Below are positions 46,005 to 57,548 of a stretch of 64,000 nt of DNA, in pieces; within the stretch, counting starts at the first letter, position 1; the number at the start of each line of letters is the position of its first letter. A program made the position numbers and the translations under genes. This DNA comes from Drosophila miranda (Eukaryota; Arthropoda; Insecta; Diptera; Drosophilidae). The stretch spans positions 15,358,001 to 15,422,000 of the forward strand of contig NC_046676.1 in NCBI RefSeq assembly GCF_003369915.1, in the 5' to 3' direction. Below the pieces are notes generated by a model, which saw nothing but the letters and a program-made list of their open reading frames with translations, ran no database searches and was not told the origin of the DNA.

Positions 46005-46393
46005 GTGGCCGCCGCTGAATGATCCTGGCCAGAGGCGCGCAGAGGTTCTTATCCTCGCGTACAGAGGTAATTAAGAGCGATAGCATCGGACTAATTGAAT
46101 ACATCGTTTGTCAAGGGTGTTGCGCTTGTATAAAATGACACCTGAAGGTATTTATATATTAATACTCCTCCGCGGGATGGTATGTATGTACACAGTATCT
46201 TAAATTATATCTCAACTTGATGCACTCGGTTTTTGATCTTTTTTATTTTGAACCCAGCGATGGATGCTTAATGGTAAAAATGTGAAAAATCTCTAGGATC
46301 CTGCTCGGAGAATCGCTTATTTGTTGCTATTTGAAATAGGTGAATGAATTTCATTCAATGGGTCGGCAATATACATCCCGATGAGACGCAATC

Positions 46394-46963
46394 TTAAGCC
46401 TGCACCTTGCTCTTGGTGGTGAACGCGAAGTAAGCAACTCCGCCTACCAGGAAGGCGGCCAGAAGCTCGGCCTTTATCCAGGGACCCTTGTAGGCGCTCT
46501 TGGTTGGCACAGTGATGTCCAGCAGGGACTTGACCGACGAGACCTTGTCGCCGTCGCGCTGAGCCTTGCGTACGTTGGCATAGCCATCCTCGTCGAAGAG
46601 ACGCACCAGGACGTTGCCGCTGCTTCCTTGCTTGATGTCCTCCACCCAGCTCACCTGCAATCGGCATATTTCGTCGTTAATATTTCGTTATAGAAATGCA
46701 TTCAGAGGGGTGTGGGGACTCACCTGGTACTTGCTGTCGCCAACCTTGGCCACGGGAACAACCTTGCCGCAGGGGAACTCGGCGAAAAGGCTGGGCTGTG
46801 CAGAGTTGCTACACTGCAGCGTGAGCTCGGCGACGTGCGCCAGCTGCGTCAGAATGGTGGCATCTTGTGTGCTGAAGGATGACACGGTGGCCTTACAGCT
46901 TCCGTAGACACCGGATGCACCCATCAGGGCGATCAGGCATAGGGCTACCAGTTGACGGCACAT
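46394..46963 (-). CDS. Tapdelta: Translocon-associated protein subunit delta (SSR4)
   Basis: Exons 46963-46724 and 46654-46394, joined in phase 0; 166 residues. A signal peptide (MCRQLVALCLIALMGASGVY) is followed by a lumenal domain with cysteines at SCKAT, TLQCSNS and FPCGK, then a single C-terminal membrane helix (AELLAAFLVGGVAYFAF) and a short basic tail KSKVQA. This is the type I topology of TRAP-delta, part of the TRAP complex beside the Sec61 channel that assists secretory protein translocation. Intact; the source of the pseudogene in the duplication spacer. Confidence 0.95.
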
Positions 46964-47171
46964 TTCGGGTAGGTTTTTTTTGGGGTTTTTAATTGAAAAT
47001 ATAGCAAATTCCAAGGAGCGTCCAACAAAGCCGCCTGCAACTTTCTTTTTCTTTGAAATCAAAAAATTTTTGATCGCCACGACAGCAGCGACGTGGATGA
47101 CAGCTGACAGCGGATTTTACTTAATTATCGGTTACACGTTACACGGCAACTACACATATGCTACATAATGG

Positions 47172-47368
47172 GGGAAAAAAGAGGGTATGGACAATGGGCA
47201 ATACGGCTCGAAAGTGTAACGCTTGCAAGGTCAAATCCACCCCTTTTTCTTATTATACCTTGAAAACAAAAAGCCGATTTTGTCGTCACAGGCGAGGTGA
47301 GGTTCGTAGGAATCTTGCAATTTTCCTTGGTGGTTTTTGCGGTTGTCCATACCCTTTTTTATAGTCCA
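47172..47368. mobile_element. Possible MITE-like element with short inverted ends
   Basis: AAAAAAGAGGGTATGGACAA near 47175 and its near complement TTGTCCATACCCTTTTTT near 47343 face each other across about 150 bp with no coding content. The flanks were not resolved as a target duplication. Family unknown. Confidence 0.35.
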
Positions 47369-47369
47369 T

Positions 47370-49700
47370 TTAAAATTACGATTCATGACAGCAGCTACGT
47401 CATTTGACAGCTCGAGTGTTGACGGAATTTTACGAAGTCTTGCGATAGTTGATGGCCGCAAAATCAGCTGTTCCACAGCGATGTTTTTGCAAGATATCGA
47501 TGGTGGAAATCGATACTAGTATTGCGGTTACTTTTTAAATTCTGTTCTTGGCAGTGACAGAATTTTAGATCCATGTATTTGTATTCTATTTTGCTAATCC
47601 AACGGAATCTACCCATGCAATTGCAATCTTTTTTACTAGGTTACTCTGTTCCAGGCACAGTAATTTCCGCTATGCCGTTTCTCTTAATTAAAATGTTTTT
47701 TTTTTTGACATGACAGGGGAACAAAGTTTGGTGGTACCGCTCCGTATTTGGTTACGGCTATTCGGTCTAATATGCATTTATTTTGCTCGACTTATTTACG
47801 GCATTTCCATTGTAATTGATTATAAATTGCAAAAACCAAAACGAAGCCCGAGTGCCATACATACCGTACCGTACCATATCATACTCCACCGCTCCTCTCC
47901 CCTTCCCGTCCGTGGATGTGGCAGTCGGTTCCGTTTCTGTCTGTGCCTGATCGGTGGTACATAGCCCGTCGTCAAAGTCAAAGTCGCGTCATCGAGCACC
48001 TGCAATAAATATCGACTTGAAATGATTAATGCCGCCGGGAGCCCACTCCCACTACATTCGTTCTTTGAGGGGCCTTTCAGTTTTGTTTTAAGTACATTTT
48101 ATTTGCCGTGATGCCAGAAACAACATATAGGATAGGCAGTATATACCCGTATTTACTGGCATATATGGAAATGGCTTGGTTGATGGCTGATGTGGCTTTG
48201 GCCTTGGACTGGGCTTGATTTAGTTTTTGGCATTCCTTTTGGCTGTTGTGTTGTTCGGCTGCTCAGCTCCGTTTTATGCCCTTTTCTGTTTGTTCTCGCT
48301 TCCCTGCGTCTCGCCTGCTTCTCGTTTGTGGACGTTACGTTTCTTTGATTGCCGACGCGCACGGAAATTTTCGTACAACTTTGCATGTCTTTGATGAATT
48401 TGAAATTGTCACAAATATGAAAGTATTTCACTTGCCAACAGGAGACGCGGGAGATACGTTCTCGGGCGATAGATACCCCCACATACCATACATAGTAGTG
48501 ACAGCAGAATTTGCATCAAACTTTTCCTGACATTGAGCGCCTCGTACGCATTCCATCCCATCTTTATCTCTCTTTTTAACTCTCTCTCTTCTACCCTACC
48601 CTACCCACTAATTTGCATACACCGATACTAGTACCCTACGTTACCAGACTAACCTACACTCCACAAAAGTACTACTTTTGAGAACCGAGACCAAGAATAG
48701 TATACAATCCAATGGGGTCGCGGTGCAACAAGTCCCTACTTAGAGTCCTGACCTACAGGCCTCTTCCCCCTACAATCTTAATGTCCTGTGCGAGATATGT
48801 GATAATAAAATAAGGATTCGGTTCGGCCAGATGTGGCAATCCATTCGAATACTTTTCTGGTGGTGGTGTGGGGTGCAGGGGAGTCGAATGAAATCAAAAG
48901 TTCGTGCGAGTTCATTGAGTTGAGCGAAAACTTGGCAGACCCATCCACAGTTGCACGTGCCTCTGGCGCTGATGTGTGGGCGGGCAGGGCTGGGCGTGTG
49001 TGCAGGGCCGGAAATGGAACAAACAACCGAACCGGAGCCAAGAGAGAGCGAGCATAACAGGCACGGCGCTGACTCCTTGCCAACGATATGATTTTGTTGA
49101 TTGTTTGTTGGTAACATAAGCGGGGACCCAGCCCCGAACGCGGACTCGAGTCCGAATGCGACTCCGAAACCTGATGGTCCTGCTGTCTGATGGTGCAGGA
49201 GCGTTCCATTCACAAAACGCAGTCGGTGCACGGCAGGCAAACGAAGTGGACGTGGAAGACTCCACAATCCCAGAACATAAGTAGAGTTGGGGCCAGAACA
49301 TCGCGTCGAAGAGTCTCCGGCGGAGCGGGGGACTGACTTCAAGTGGCTTTCGCTTTCGTGACTGCGGCCGGTTTTGGTTTACGGTTTTGGTGTTTTTCGG
49401 CTTTCGGCTTTCGGTTTTCGATTTCGGTTCTCTGTTTTGGTTTCGGTCTTGGTTTCCGTTTGGTTTCCTCTGTTTCCCGGGCTGCTTTGTTGACAAAGTT
49501 ATTGCCTCTGGCTTAATGACTTCGTAATTGATTTGCATTCGATGTGCCACATTGATTGGCAATTGAAACGTAAGCCCCGACGGCATTGTTAGTCATCCTG
49601 CCCCGACCTCTCGGCTATCGCAAATCCTGTACCCCCATTCCCCATTCCCGTTTCCATTTTGGACCCGTAATCATTGTCACCGTTGCTAATCAAAGGTCGG
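47370..49700. other. Non-coding interval upstream of the 556-residue gene
   Basis: Includes TATCGAT-type DREF-like words near 47495-47515, CT-rich runs near 48570-48600 and T/C/G-rich degenerate repeats (TTTCGG and similar) at 49370-49460. No supported gene on either strand. Confidence 0.4.
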
Positions 49701-49716
49701 CCTGTTTGTCGCCGTC

Positions 49717-52384
49717 ATGTCGCTGTCTGTGGCGAGCCGTCGTCGCTTTCAGACGGCTGGAACGCCGAACGGATCATCCACCAGCTCCAGGTCCGTCTCC
49801 TCTGCGCGTTATCCCCTACCTCTCCCCGTGCGCAAGCAGCACTCCTTCATCGAGCCCGCCTCGAAGTTCACGGCCCAGCAACGCGGCTATCTTTCGCGTG
49901 GCCTCTCCGTCGGTCGGTCCATCGAGAACATCCGCCAGAAGCTGTATCCCGTGAGCCGGCAGACAGCTCTCGCCGTCGATCAGTCCTCGCCCAAGTTTGC
50001 CCCACTCGTAACTTCCACCCAGAGCTCTCTGCGGCTGAGGGAGAAGAGTCTGGTGGCCTGGTCCTCCACGTCTTCGCTGTTGAAGCCATCGCTGGACCAC
50101 GAGCCGGACAGAGCCACGCCTGCCGATCAGCAGGATCCAAAGAAGTAAGTAGCCGCATATTCAAGCGAAAAAAAACCAATTCAGGGAAATAAGAGGAAGT
50201 TCTTATCCTTTACGGAATACCATTTGTTTGACCTTGGTGTCAGGAGAGGGTGCGTAACGTATACGGCAATAAAGAAGTCGGCCCCTCTCCCACAGCCCAA
50301 CGCCATGGATATCATCTATATAAATATGCCGAAAATGACACTTTCCCTACAAGGGTGGTGGTGCTGGTGGTGGTGGTGGTGGGGGGCACGTACAATTTGC
50401 ATGCTTCACACCAGAATCAAACGTCAAAGTTTTATGTTCAGTGCATAACACACGCTAGACATGCTCGAAGCAGCATGGAGTAGTACCAGGACCCCCAACC
50501 GAAGGGAGTCGGAGCCGGTGTCGGTTTCGGAGCCGACTTGCGGCACACTTAAGTCGATCATTGCAGAGGTGTGCCTGACAAGATAGCTGCTGGCTGGAGC
50601 CCAGGGTGGAGTGGGGTGGGGGGGTACTGTGTCGGCGGGGACTAGGTTCAATGAACTGCTACAGATTTATAGACTCACTTTCGTGGCAGTACCCACTCGC
50701 TCTGTACGTTTTTTCGGGTGAAAATTGCAAATGTAATTGACATGGTTTCATTTACCCAATCACACACGACTGTGTGCCAGCCAGGAGTGGGACAGGACTG
50801 CCACTGTGTGTAGTGTAGGAGTTGTTGAGGGTGTGGACGTGGGAGTAACCGGAATCATCGCCAGCTAATTTCTATTTCTGGGCCTGGTCGGGTGTGTTGC
50901 ATGCCAGGGAATCGAGAACAGCATAAATTGCCCCAAACTAATACCAAATAATTTGATTTAAATTTAGACCAGAGCTGAGGAGGAGGCGAGGAGGGAGAGG
51001 GAGAGGGAGAGTAGGTCAGGTCACTTGAAACTTTCGCTTCCATCCATTTGGCTGCATTTCCCTTTTGCAGCAGCGCCAAGGCGGACAAGAATCGGATCAA
51101 CCTCAACATTGTGCTGGCCCAGACGATTCGGGCCACCAACGAGCAGGAGCCCATTCCCAGTGACATCGACAGTGCCACGGAGAGCTGTGAGCCATCCAGG
51201 CCGGAACCAGGGGCAGCTTCGAACCCAATCCCAGTCCCAATCGCCGTCCCCTTGAGTGTCTCGCCGACCGCTCTGACCGTCCAGCGGCGTCCGCCCCTGG
51301 TGCGTGCTATGTCCGCTCCGGTGCGGGGTCTGGACGAGAACAGCAGGAGCGTGATTGCAGCCAGCAAGAGGAGCCAGCAGAAGCTGCGCCGCCGCAAGAT
51401 CTTCACGCGCACACCCTCATCGGTGGCTGGCGGGGCATCGCCCACAGTCGGGGTCGAGGGAAATAGCAGCAGTTCCCTCCTGGGCGGCAGTGACTCCTCC
51501 AGCAGCAAGAAGACCCTGGGAAGGACTCGCAGTGTTGTGGCCCCCGATGTCATCACACTGGTGTCCCTGCTGAGCTCCGAGGGCAGCGACTCGGAGCGGG
51601 AGGACAACAACTCGGCGACTTCCACGCCAGTCGGTGGAGGCGACAAACAGCCGCCGGGGTCCACGCAGCGCAGTCCCCAGAGAAGGGCTCCGCTCTTGAG
51701 GAAGACGGGCAAATCGGGTAAGTCTCAAGATCCCGGCTAATCTAAATTTGAGTACCCCACTTGCGACTGAGCTAAAGCTTTTTGGCAGTCTCGTTTCAAG
51801 ACAGCTATCCGCCCACCTTCCAACTGGCGTCCAAGGAGTACTCCCACATGATCAGGCGCGGCTCCATAGCACCCCTAGCTGCCCGTATTCGCGCCAATCG
51901 ACCGCCGACGGCGCCGCCCGTCTCCATTTTTCTGAGTGAGGGGTCCGCCAAGTCGGATCAGCCGCAGAGGAAGTCCATGCAGGCCCAGGGTGAGGCCGGG
52001 GGGGCCGATTCTCCGTCCAACATGTCGCCGGAGGAGGCCAAGAAGGAGAACAACAACAACGCGGCCAACTGTTCCGAGCAGCAGGACCACAACTATCCGC
52101 TGTACGTGTGCAGCATCAAGGAGCGCGAGTGCTGGAAACTCTTCCAGAAGATGTGCGCCAAGGGAGTGAGTGTCAGCTACGACACGGTGCTGCGCGGTAT
52201 GCTGACGCCCACGGAGTTCCGCCACTTCCAGAAGCAGCGGGAGCAGGAGGAGGCCCGCGTCCAGGAGGAGGCGGAGGCCGCCGAGGCAGCGGCAGCGGCT
52301 CTCGAGGCCAGCGAAAAGGACTCGCGCAAGATGCCAGCCACGGCCATCGAGCGCCTCTCCGAGTCCCTTCTGCAGAGCAAGTGA
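49717..52384 (+). CDS. Unrecognised 556-residue protein, low-complexity with a C-terminal coiled coil
   Basis: Exons 49717-50144, 51071-51717 and 51789-52384; all junctions keep frame. The N-terminus is Ser/Arg-rich, with REKSLVAWSST-type stretches; the middle is Ser/Pro-rich with basic RRRKIF. Conserved-looking blocks are SFQDSYPPTFQLASKEYSHM and the end YPLYVCSIKERECWKLFQKM, followed by a Glu/Ala-rich helix likely to be a coiled coil. KSVSF near residue 360 fits the RVxF PP1-docking pattern. No signal peptide or membrane segment. Family not recognised; probably an intracellular adaptor or cytoskeletal protein, but that is a guess from composition. Confidence 0.8.
50150..51060. other. Intron 1 of the 556-residue gene
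   Basis: 926-nt intron (50145-51070) containing a (GGT)n run near 50355-50385 and G-rich tracts; no nested gene seen. Confidence 0.6.
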
Positions 52385-53320
52385 GACCGAAGGACCAAAC
52401 TCAGCTGTAGCCCCAGTCCATGAACCATGAACCATGGACCATGACCATTACTATTGCATTTGCCCCTAGTGGACGTAGAACTAGCCGAACGAACAAAACA
52501 AGCACTTGTTATACCGCCATCGCACCCAGCTGATACACATCGGCGTCCATCTCGTAGTTGTAGCCGGTACCCGCCTCCCACAATATAATCCTTCATTAAC
52601 TGTTGGTGTAGACGGCCCCCTAGGGGCAATCAATCAAGCTTGTGTGGACGTTGTGCCTGGCCAATCGCAATCGCAACCGCAATCGAATGTACGAGTAGTG
52701 TAGTTCCCCCCCTAGTAATAAAGTACTAAAGACACGACGCCAAATCTGCCTTCTGTTCTGCATTGGTGGTTCTCTTCTTTCAGTGAACATTTTGAAAATG
52801 ATTAAGCATTCGTTAGTGTATGTAATCTTTATTTGATAATTAAAAGCAACACTTAGTTGATGATGCTTTTTGGGGCTGTCATACACCGCAACAAGCTAAA
52901 ATGGATTCAGAAACTCAAAAGTAGGGAATACAGAAGGTAAGAGAAAAAGAAACGTATTTTTAAATGAATCGACGACAGTTTACAATATTCTCCAAGTCAG
53001 ATTCAATGTGATAGCCATAGATTCCATTATAGGTATTCCTCTAGGTATTTGCAAATATCGGAAGAATAGGTTTGAATAGTTTAATTGACGAAAAGAAGGC
53101 AATGATTAAGAAACAGGTTAAACGGTAGTGTGAATTGCGATGAAGAGGAGTGTTTGTTGCGCTTTCTTCTACTCATATTCTTCGATATGCAATCCGGTCC
53201 GCTTAGTTGAGCACAAATTGGGTGGGTTTCGACCTTCAAGCCAATGCCACTACATGCATTTCAATAGTTATTAATAATATAGATATAAATATGTAAACGA
53301 GCAGAAATGGGGAATGCGAG
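52385..53320. other. Convergent 3' interval
   Basis: 3' sequence of the plus-strand gene (AATAAAG near 52716) meets the 3' end of Tsp47F. No open frame of note. Confidence 0.4.
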
Positions 53321-53325
53321 GTGGA

Positions 53326-54964
53326 TTACTTGGCCTGTTCCCGCCGGATGGAGGAGGCCAGATAGCAGGCGAGGACAATGCCCAGTATCTGGATGAAGGC
53401 AATGCCGATGCCCACTCCGATCAGGATGCTGGCGTTCTTATCGATGCGATCCTTCAGCTTGCCCACGCATCCGTCCTGGTAGAACTTGTCCTTGCCGAGG
53501 GCCGGCGAGTCCAGGCAATGACCGACAGTCGTGTCGATGAACTGCGGCTGACAGCAGCTTGCCGGGAGCGTTTTGTTGGCGCTGATGGCCCGCCAGTCAG
53601 CCGGGGTATCGACGCCGCAGCACATCAGCTTGCGCTGGATGTTGTCCCAGGCCATGGTGTCCTCGCTGCTGGAACGCTTGATAGACTCCTGCAGGGAGTT
53701 CTTCACCATCATCTCCAGGTCCTTCTTAAACACGCTGGCGGCAATGCCTACGGCCAGCTCAACGATGAAGATGACGGCCAAAAGAACAGCGAACTGTGAA
53801 TGGGATGCACCTTGGTTAGAAGCGTTTTCCGGGCTGGCTATTGGAGGACACCTACCGTCAGCAGAAGCGTTGGTGACTCCTTGATCGCGCCGAAGCAGCC
53901 CAGCGAGGCGATCAGGAATATGACCAGTCCCGTCACAATCAAGACAATGGGCGGTGCTAGCACGCGGCCCTCCACAAAGTGATTAAACTCATTGACATCG
54001 GCCAGCACAATCGCTCCGGCAATGAGTATTCCCAGGCCCGAGAGCTGTAAGCGTTTGATCGGATTGATTAAAAGAACAAATGCCACAGAGTGCACCCGCA
54101 AAACCCCCCAATATATCCCGCGTACAATTAGGCTAATGGCATCCAATAAAGTCGTATTTGTATTTACATTTCCAATTCTAATTGTCCGATTGACATCAGC
54201 GCCAGTCCCGTTCCGTTTCCTCCCGGTCCCACCCACAACCCAGGGACCTTGTCCATTGGGCCTGTCAAGGCATTTCCATGTCCATGTCCACGTTCTTGTG
54301 ATTGCCAGTTTGTTGTTTGTTCTGTTGGTCAATGCGAAGGACACTCTGTGGCCGTGTCGCACATCGTACATCCAGTTGCATGCTGCTACACTCGAGTCGC
54401 ATTTGCAGTTGGCCCCCCGGCTCGTTCGAAGCCCATTCAATGGCGAATGAAAATGTCATTTTCCAGCGATAATCATCTTAATGGGGCAACTGAACAAGAC
54501 TCTATGCATAAGCGTGATTATAGTGCTGAAAGCAGCTTTATTAGGGCGAATTAGCTGGAAAGTTCTAGGCCATATGAATCAGGAGCATTGATTAGGTTTG
54601 ATTGATTTCCTGGGGATTACCAGAGCAAAAAACTGATTTGTCAACCGACAAATTCTAGAGAATGCCGTTGAATGTCAGGGATGGCTAAAAGTCCAGATAG
54701 ATAGCAATGGATTGATCTACTTATTATCAGTTCCGTTTCGGGAGGAGATCAGTGACTTCATTGTTAAATATTGAGTAAATATAAAACCGAAAGCATGCGG
54801 TTCCATGTTAGACCTCTAAAAAGTATGTATCCTCATAGGTAACCCATCACATCACATTTAAAAAAAAAATCTGAAAGTATTCAAGACTATTCCACACTCA
54901 CCGCAAAGAGCACATTGAAGGCAAACAGGACATATTTTATTAAGCTCGGACCGCAAGAACGCAT
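53326..54964 (-). CDS. Tsp47F: Tetraspanin (CD63-like)
   Basis: Exons 54964-54902, 54044-53856 and 53793-53326, all phase 0; 239 residues. Four membrane helices are evident: KYVLFAFNVLFALSGLGILI, APPIVLIVTGLVIFLIASLG, FAVLLAVIFIVELAVGIAAS and the last, ILIGVGIGIAFIQILGIVLA. The large extracellular loop carries the tetraspanin CCG motif (MCCGVDTPADW), a CC pair (ASCCQP) and two further cysteines (HCLD, DGCV). Family knowledge: organises membrane microdomains with integrins or trafficking partners. The gene name follows from its position beside Sod3 and from CD63-like features. Confidence 0.9.
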
Positions 54965-54969
54965 TTCGA

Positions 54970-56600
54970 TTTTGATTCAATGGAAGCCAATTTCAATGGA
55001 ACTTTAGACTATGAAAAATTCAGAATCACTTGGAGGAGAGACAGAGAAGCGCACTTAGGAATTGAGAGATCAATGTATGTAGACGCGTCCGGCCAATGAG
55101 AAGCTAAACCACGAACTGACCAGAGCCACGGTCCGTCTGGGCTTTAGAAGCCTTCTCTGCTCGGCAATTGTGTTGTGGCCAATCTGGGGTTGGCGCTGGC
55201 AACGCTTTGGAGCTGTGGGCAGTGGGTAGTGGTAACAAAAGTAAAAGTGAGTGAAAGTCTTAGGGGCCCGTTTCGAATTCAGGCCAGGCATGATTAGTTC
55301 AGAATAGGGATAGGGATGGGAATAGGGAATGTGGATGGTGGATGGTGGAATATGGAATGGGGTGGGAGTATTGGCCAGGTTTTATGCTTTGTAACCCATT
55401 TCGGATAGTAACTCGATACAGAGCCAAAAGCCAAGCCACTTTGACCAGACCAAAGGCGTCTGGTAGTGGACAGGGTGATTGCTTACGTCCGCCACCAGCT
55501 TTTTTTGGGTTGCGTGAAGCTTACCTTACCGCACCATTGTTTTTCTTGGTGGGTCAATGCACTTATTACCATAAAAACTCTGTTGGAATTTCCCTTTAAA
55601 GTTCAGGCTCGCCAGCCACTTCACACTTGGGAGGAGCCGGGCTCAAGGAGAAATTAATTGCGTGCTTTCGTGTGAAGGCAAAGGAAAGGAAACGAAGTGA
55701 AAGTTATAAACGCTCTCCAAGAACCCGAATTCAAGCCTGTGCAAATAATTAAAGACGCCCAGAAGTATGCTACCGTCGAGTCATCAGCTGGCCTCATTCT
55801 GCGCTGAGTCTGGTTCTGGAGAGCAGAGGGCAGTGGAGAGCCTTTGGGTGATGTTAATGTTGCGTGTCGGGACTTATTTCTAGAAGTTGCTCGAGACCCC
55901 CTCCCTGGGCAGGCCTATCTGGCCGGAGAAATCTAGCCAATTTCACAAAAATACCAAAAAATAAAAGCTGTTGCTTGACCAATAATTCTCGACAGAATGA
56001 ATCCTCTGGACAATCCGAAGAAATTGCAGTTCTGTGAATGATTAGACGGTCAACATTTGCTGAAGGTTTCCGCGATTTAAAGCTTAATTGTAGTCCCGAG
56101 TTGGACTTAATGATTAAGGAACTTACATAGGAGCTTACATATTTGAATGTAGGTTAAAAGTACTGAGAAAGAAGCTTAAATAACATAGAAAGGCGATAAA
56201 GAAATAGGTGACTTTTGTACCGATGGATGGAAGAATTCTTCTTAGTCAGGATCTAATGCTAAACCTTATCTTGGTAGAACTTTCCGTACATTATAAGGTC
56301 TGTAACTCCTGTTCGGGAATTGAAAAACTTAAGAAATGGCTATCGGAACAAGAGCTTCTGGCTATCTTCGGCTACTTATCTCAAGAACTACAAAAGATTC
56401 AATGGAGGAAAGTATGTATAACAAATTTTATTATCAAACAATTCAAACGTAATACAAGTAGCTTAGTTATTTTCTTCAGTGTTCTGGTTTGGGTGGATAA
56501 TGCTGTTGGAGTATTATTAATGTATGTGTGTGTGTGTGGTGTGTGTTTGGGCGTGCAAGCGATCTCTAAGATGAACGATCCCATGCCACATGCTCACCAT
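54970..56600. other. Non-coding interval between Tsp47F and Sod3
   Basis: Upstream region of Tsp47F and 3' flank of Sod3. A 172-codon plus-strand frame from 56208 overlaps a Sod3 exon antisense and is not credible. Confidence 0.4.
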
Positions 56601-56607
56601 GCCAGAG

Positions 56608-56716
56608 TTAGACGCTGCGCGAGAGGAACAGAGCAACGACAACGGCGAGAATGGAGAGGGAGCTCCGCAGGCCTCCGACGCCACCATCGCGGCAGGGCCA
56701 CTCGTCCACATCCGAG
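56608..56716 (-). CDS. Sod3: Sod3 alternative terminal exon B (hydrophobic tail, GPI or membrane anchor)
   Basis: An acceptor CTACTTACAG precedes 56716; the same phase-2 donor in exon 4 fits. The frame reads SDVDEWPCRDGGVGGLRSS and then the hydrophobic end LSILAVVVALFLSRSV, stop at 56610-56608, 36 codons including stop. A small-residue stretch followed by a C-terminal hydrophobic segment is the layout of a GPI-attachment signal or a tail membrane helix, so this isoform would be tethered to the cell surface. Inference from splice phase and composition. Confidence 0.6.
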
Positions 56717-56774
56717 CTGTAAGTAGAGTGGGTGCACAGATGTATTCTAATCTTCAGCTAGGGGGAGAGCGGAT

Positions 56775-56964
56775 TCACAGATAGAACGGGTGCGGATACG
56801 GGTATGGGTATGGGTACGAGGGATAGCGCTGGAGTGGATAGACAACATGATCTTGTGGCTCCTCATGGGGCACATAGTACAGTGGGGGCTGATGATGGAC
56901 ATGACGTGCTGATGGTGTTCGTAGTGATGGTGCTGTAGCTTCTTGTAGCTGTTGTGGGGCGCCA
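56775..56964 (-). CDS. Sod3: Sod3 alternative terminal exon A (Tyr/Pro-rich tail)
   Basis: An acceptor CTTGCAG precedes 56964. Spliced from the internal exon-4 donor after 57553 (phase 2), the frame reads GVNGAPQQLQEATAPS and ends in RYPSYPYPYPYPHPFYL with a TGA at 56777-56775, adding about 62 residues. The aromatic PY repeat composition is clearly protein-like, whereas the other frames are not. It would replace the GVK end with a long, probably disordered or binding tail. Confidence 0.6.
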
Positions 56965-57548
56965 CTGCAAGACAGAAGCCAGACCAGAAGTTGAAGCTAG
57001 CATTGATTGATGAACTCGAGAGCGTTGGTTTGGGGTTAGCAAAACGTAAGCCTACTCCTTACAATACCTCTCTATATGTAGGAATATTTTTTTCGATACT
57101 CACTAATGGTAATGATGTTAGTACAAATTAGGGGTAGCAGGGGTAGCCAACCCTCCGCGATAGCCACCCCGCACGAATGAACAATCGATGCAAGAGTTTG
57201 TTTAGGCCAACAAAAATATGAATGAGTTTCTATATATACTATATCTCTATGTATATATGTTTCAATGAATATGTTTAGCTTAGATTTCGGTTAATTATTG
57301 TTGTTTTTATTACACACACACACACACACAGAGGCGGAGAGAGTCAGTGAACTGCGACAGCGGTTAATAGAAGAAAAAAAATAGTGTGGTGTGTGTTTGT
57401 CTTTGTGTGGGAGGAATGGGGAAGTGGGGTGGGGGAATCAATCCATTAGCCAGGGTTCTTGGGACTGAAGTTACATGTATACGAGTACTTATAAAAGATA
57501 TTCGAAAGCCATTCGATTTTGTCTTTCTTTGATGGAAGAGAGAGATAT

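Larger units (their letters stand above)
37295..46142 (-). repeat. Right arm of the large inverted duplication (about 8.85 kb)
   Basis: Reverse complement of 27854-36670. The outer boundary lies where similarity to the left arm stops, about 250 bp from the end of Tapdelta. The inner boundary falls at the last shared codons of MADF-BESS. The arm is about 30 bp longer owing to an insertion near 43960. Confidence 0.97.

Noticed and set aside
27854-46142. Inverted duplication as a plain assembly artefact
   Set aside because: Not excluded, but the spacer carries unique Tapdelta-derived sequence, the two outer flanks differ, and an internal 30-bp difference exists; kept as a finding with a stated refuting test.
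48770-49586. 190- and 224-codon minus-strand frames
   Set aside because: Low-complexity translation of TTTCGG-type repeats; frames overlap each other with no splice or domain support.
56208-56726. 172-codon plus-strand frame
   Set aside because: Antisense to Sod3 alternative exon B, includes a GT microsatellite, and the mirrored minus frame has a proper splice acceptor and protein-like sequence.
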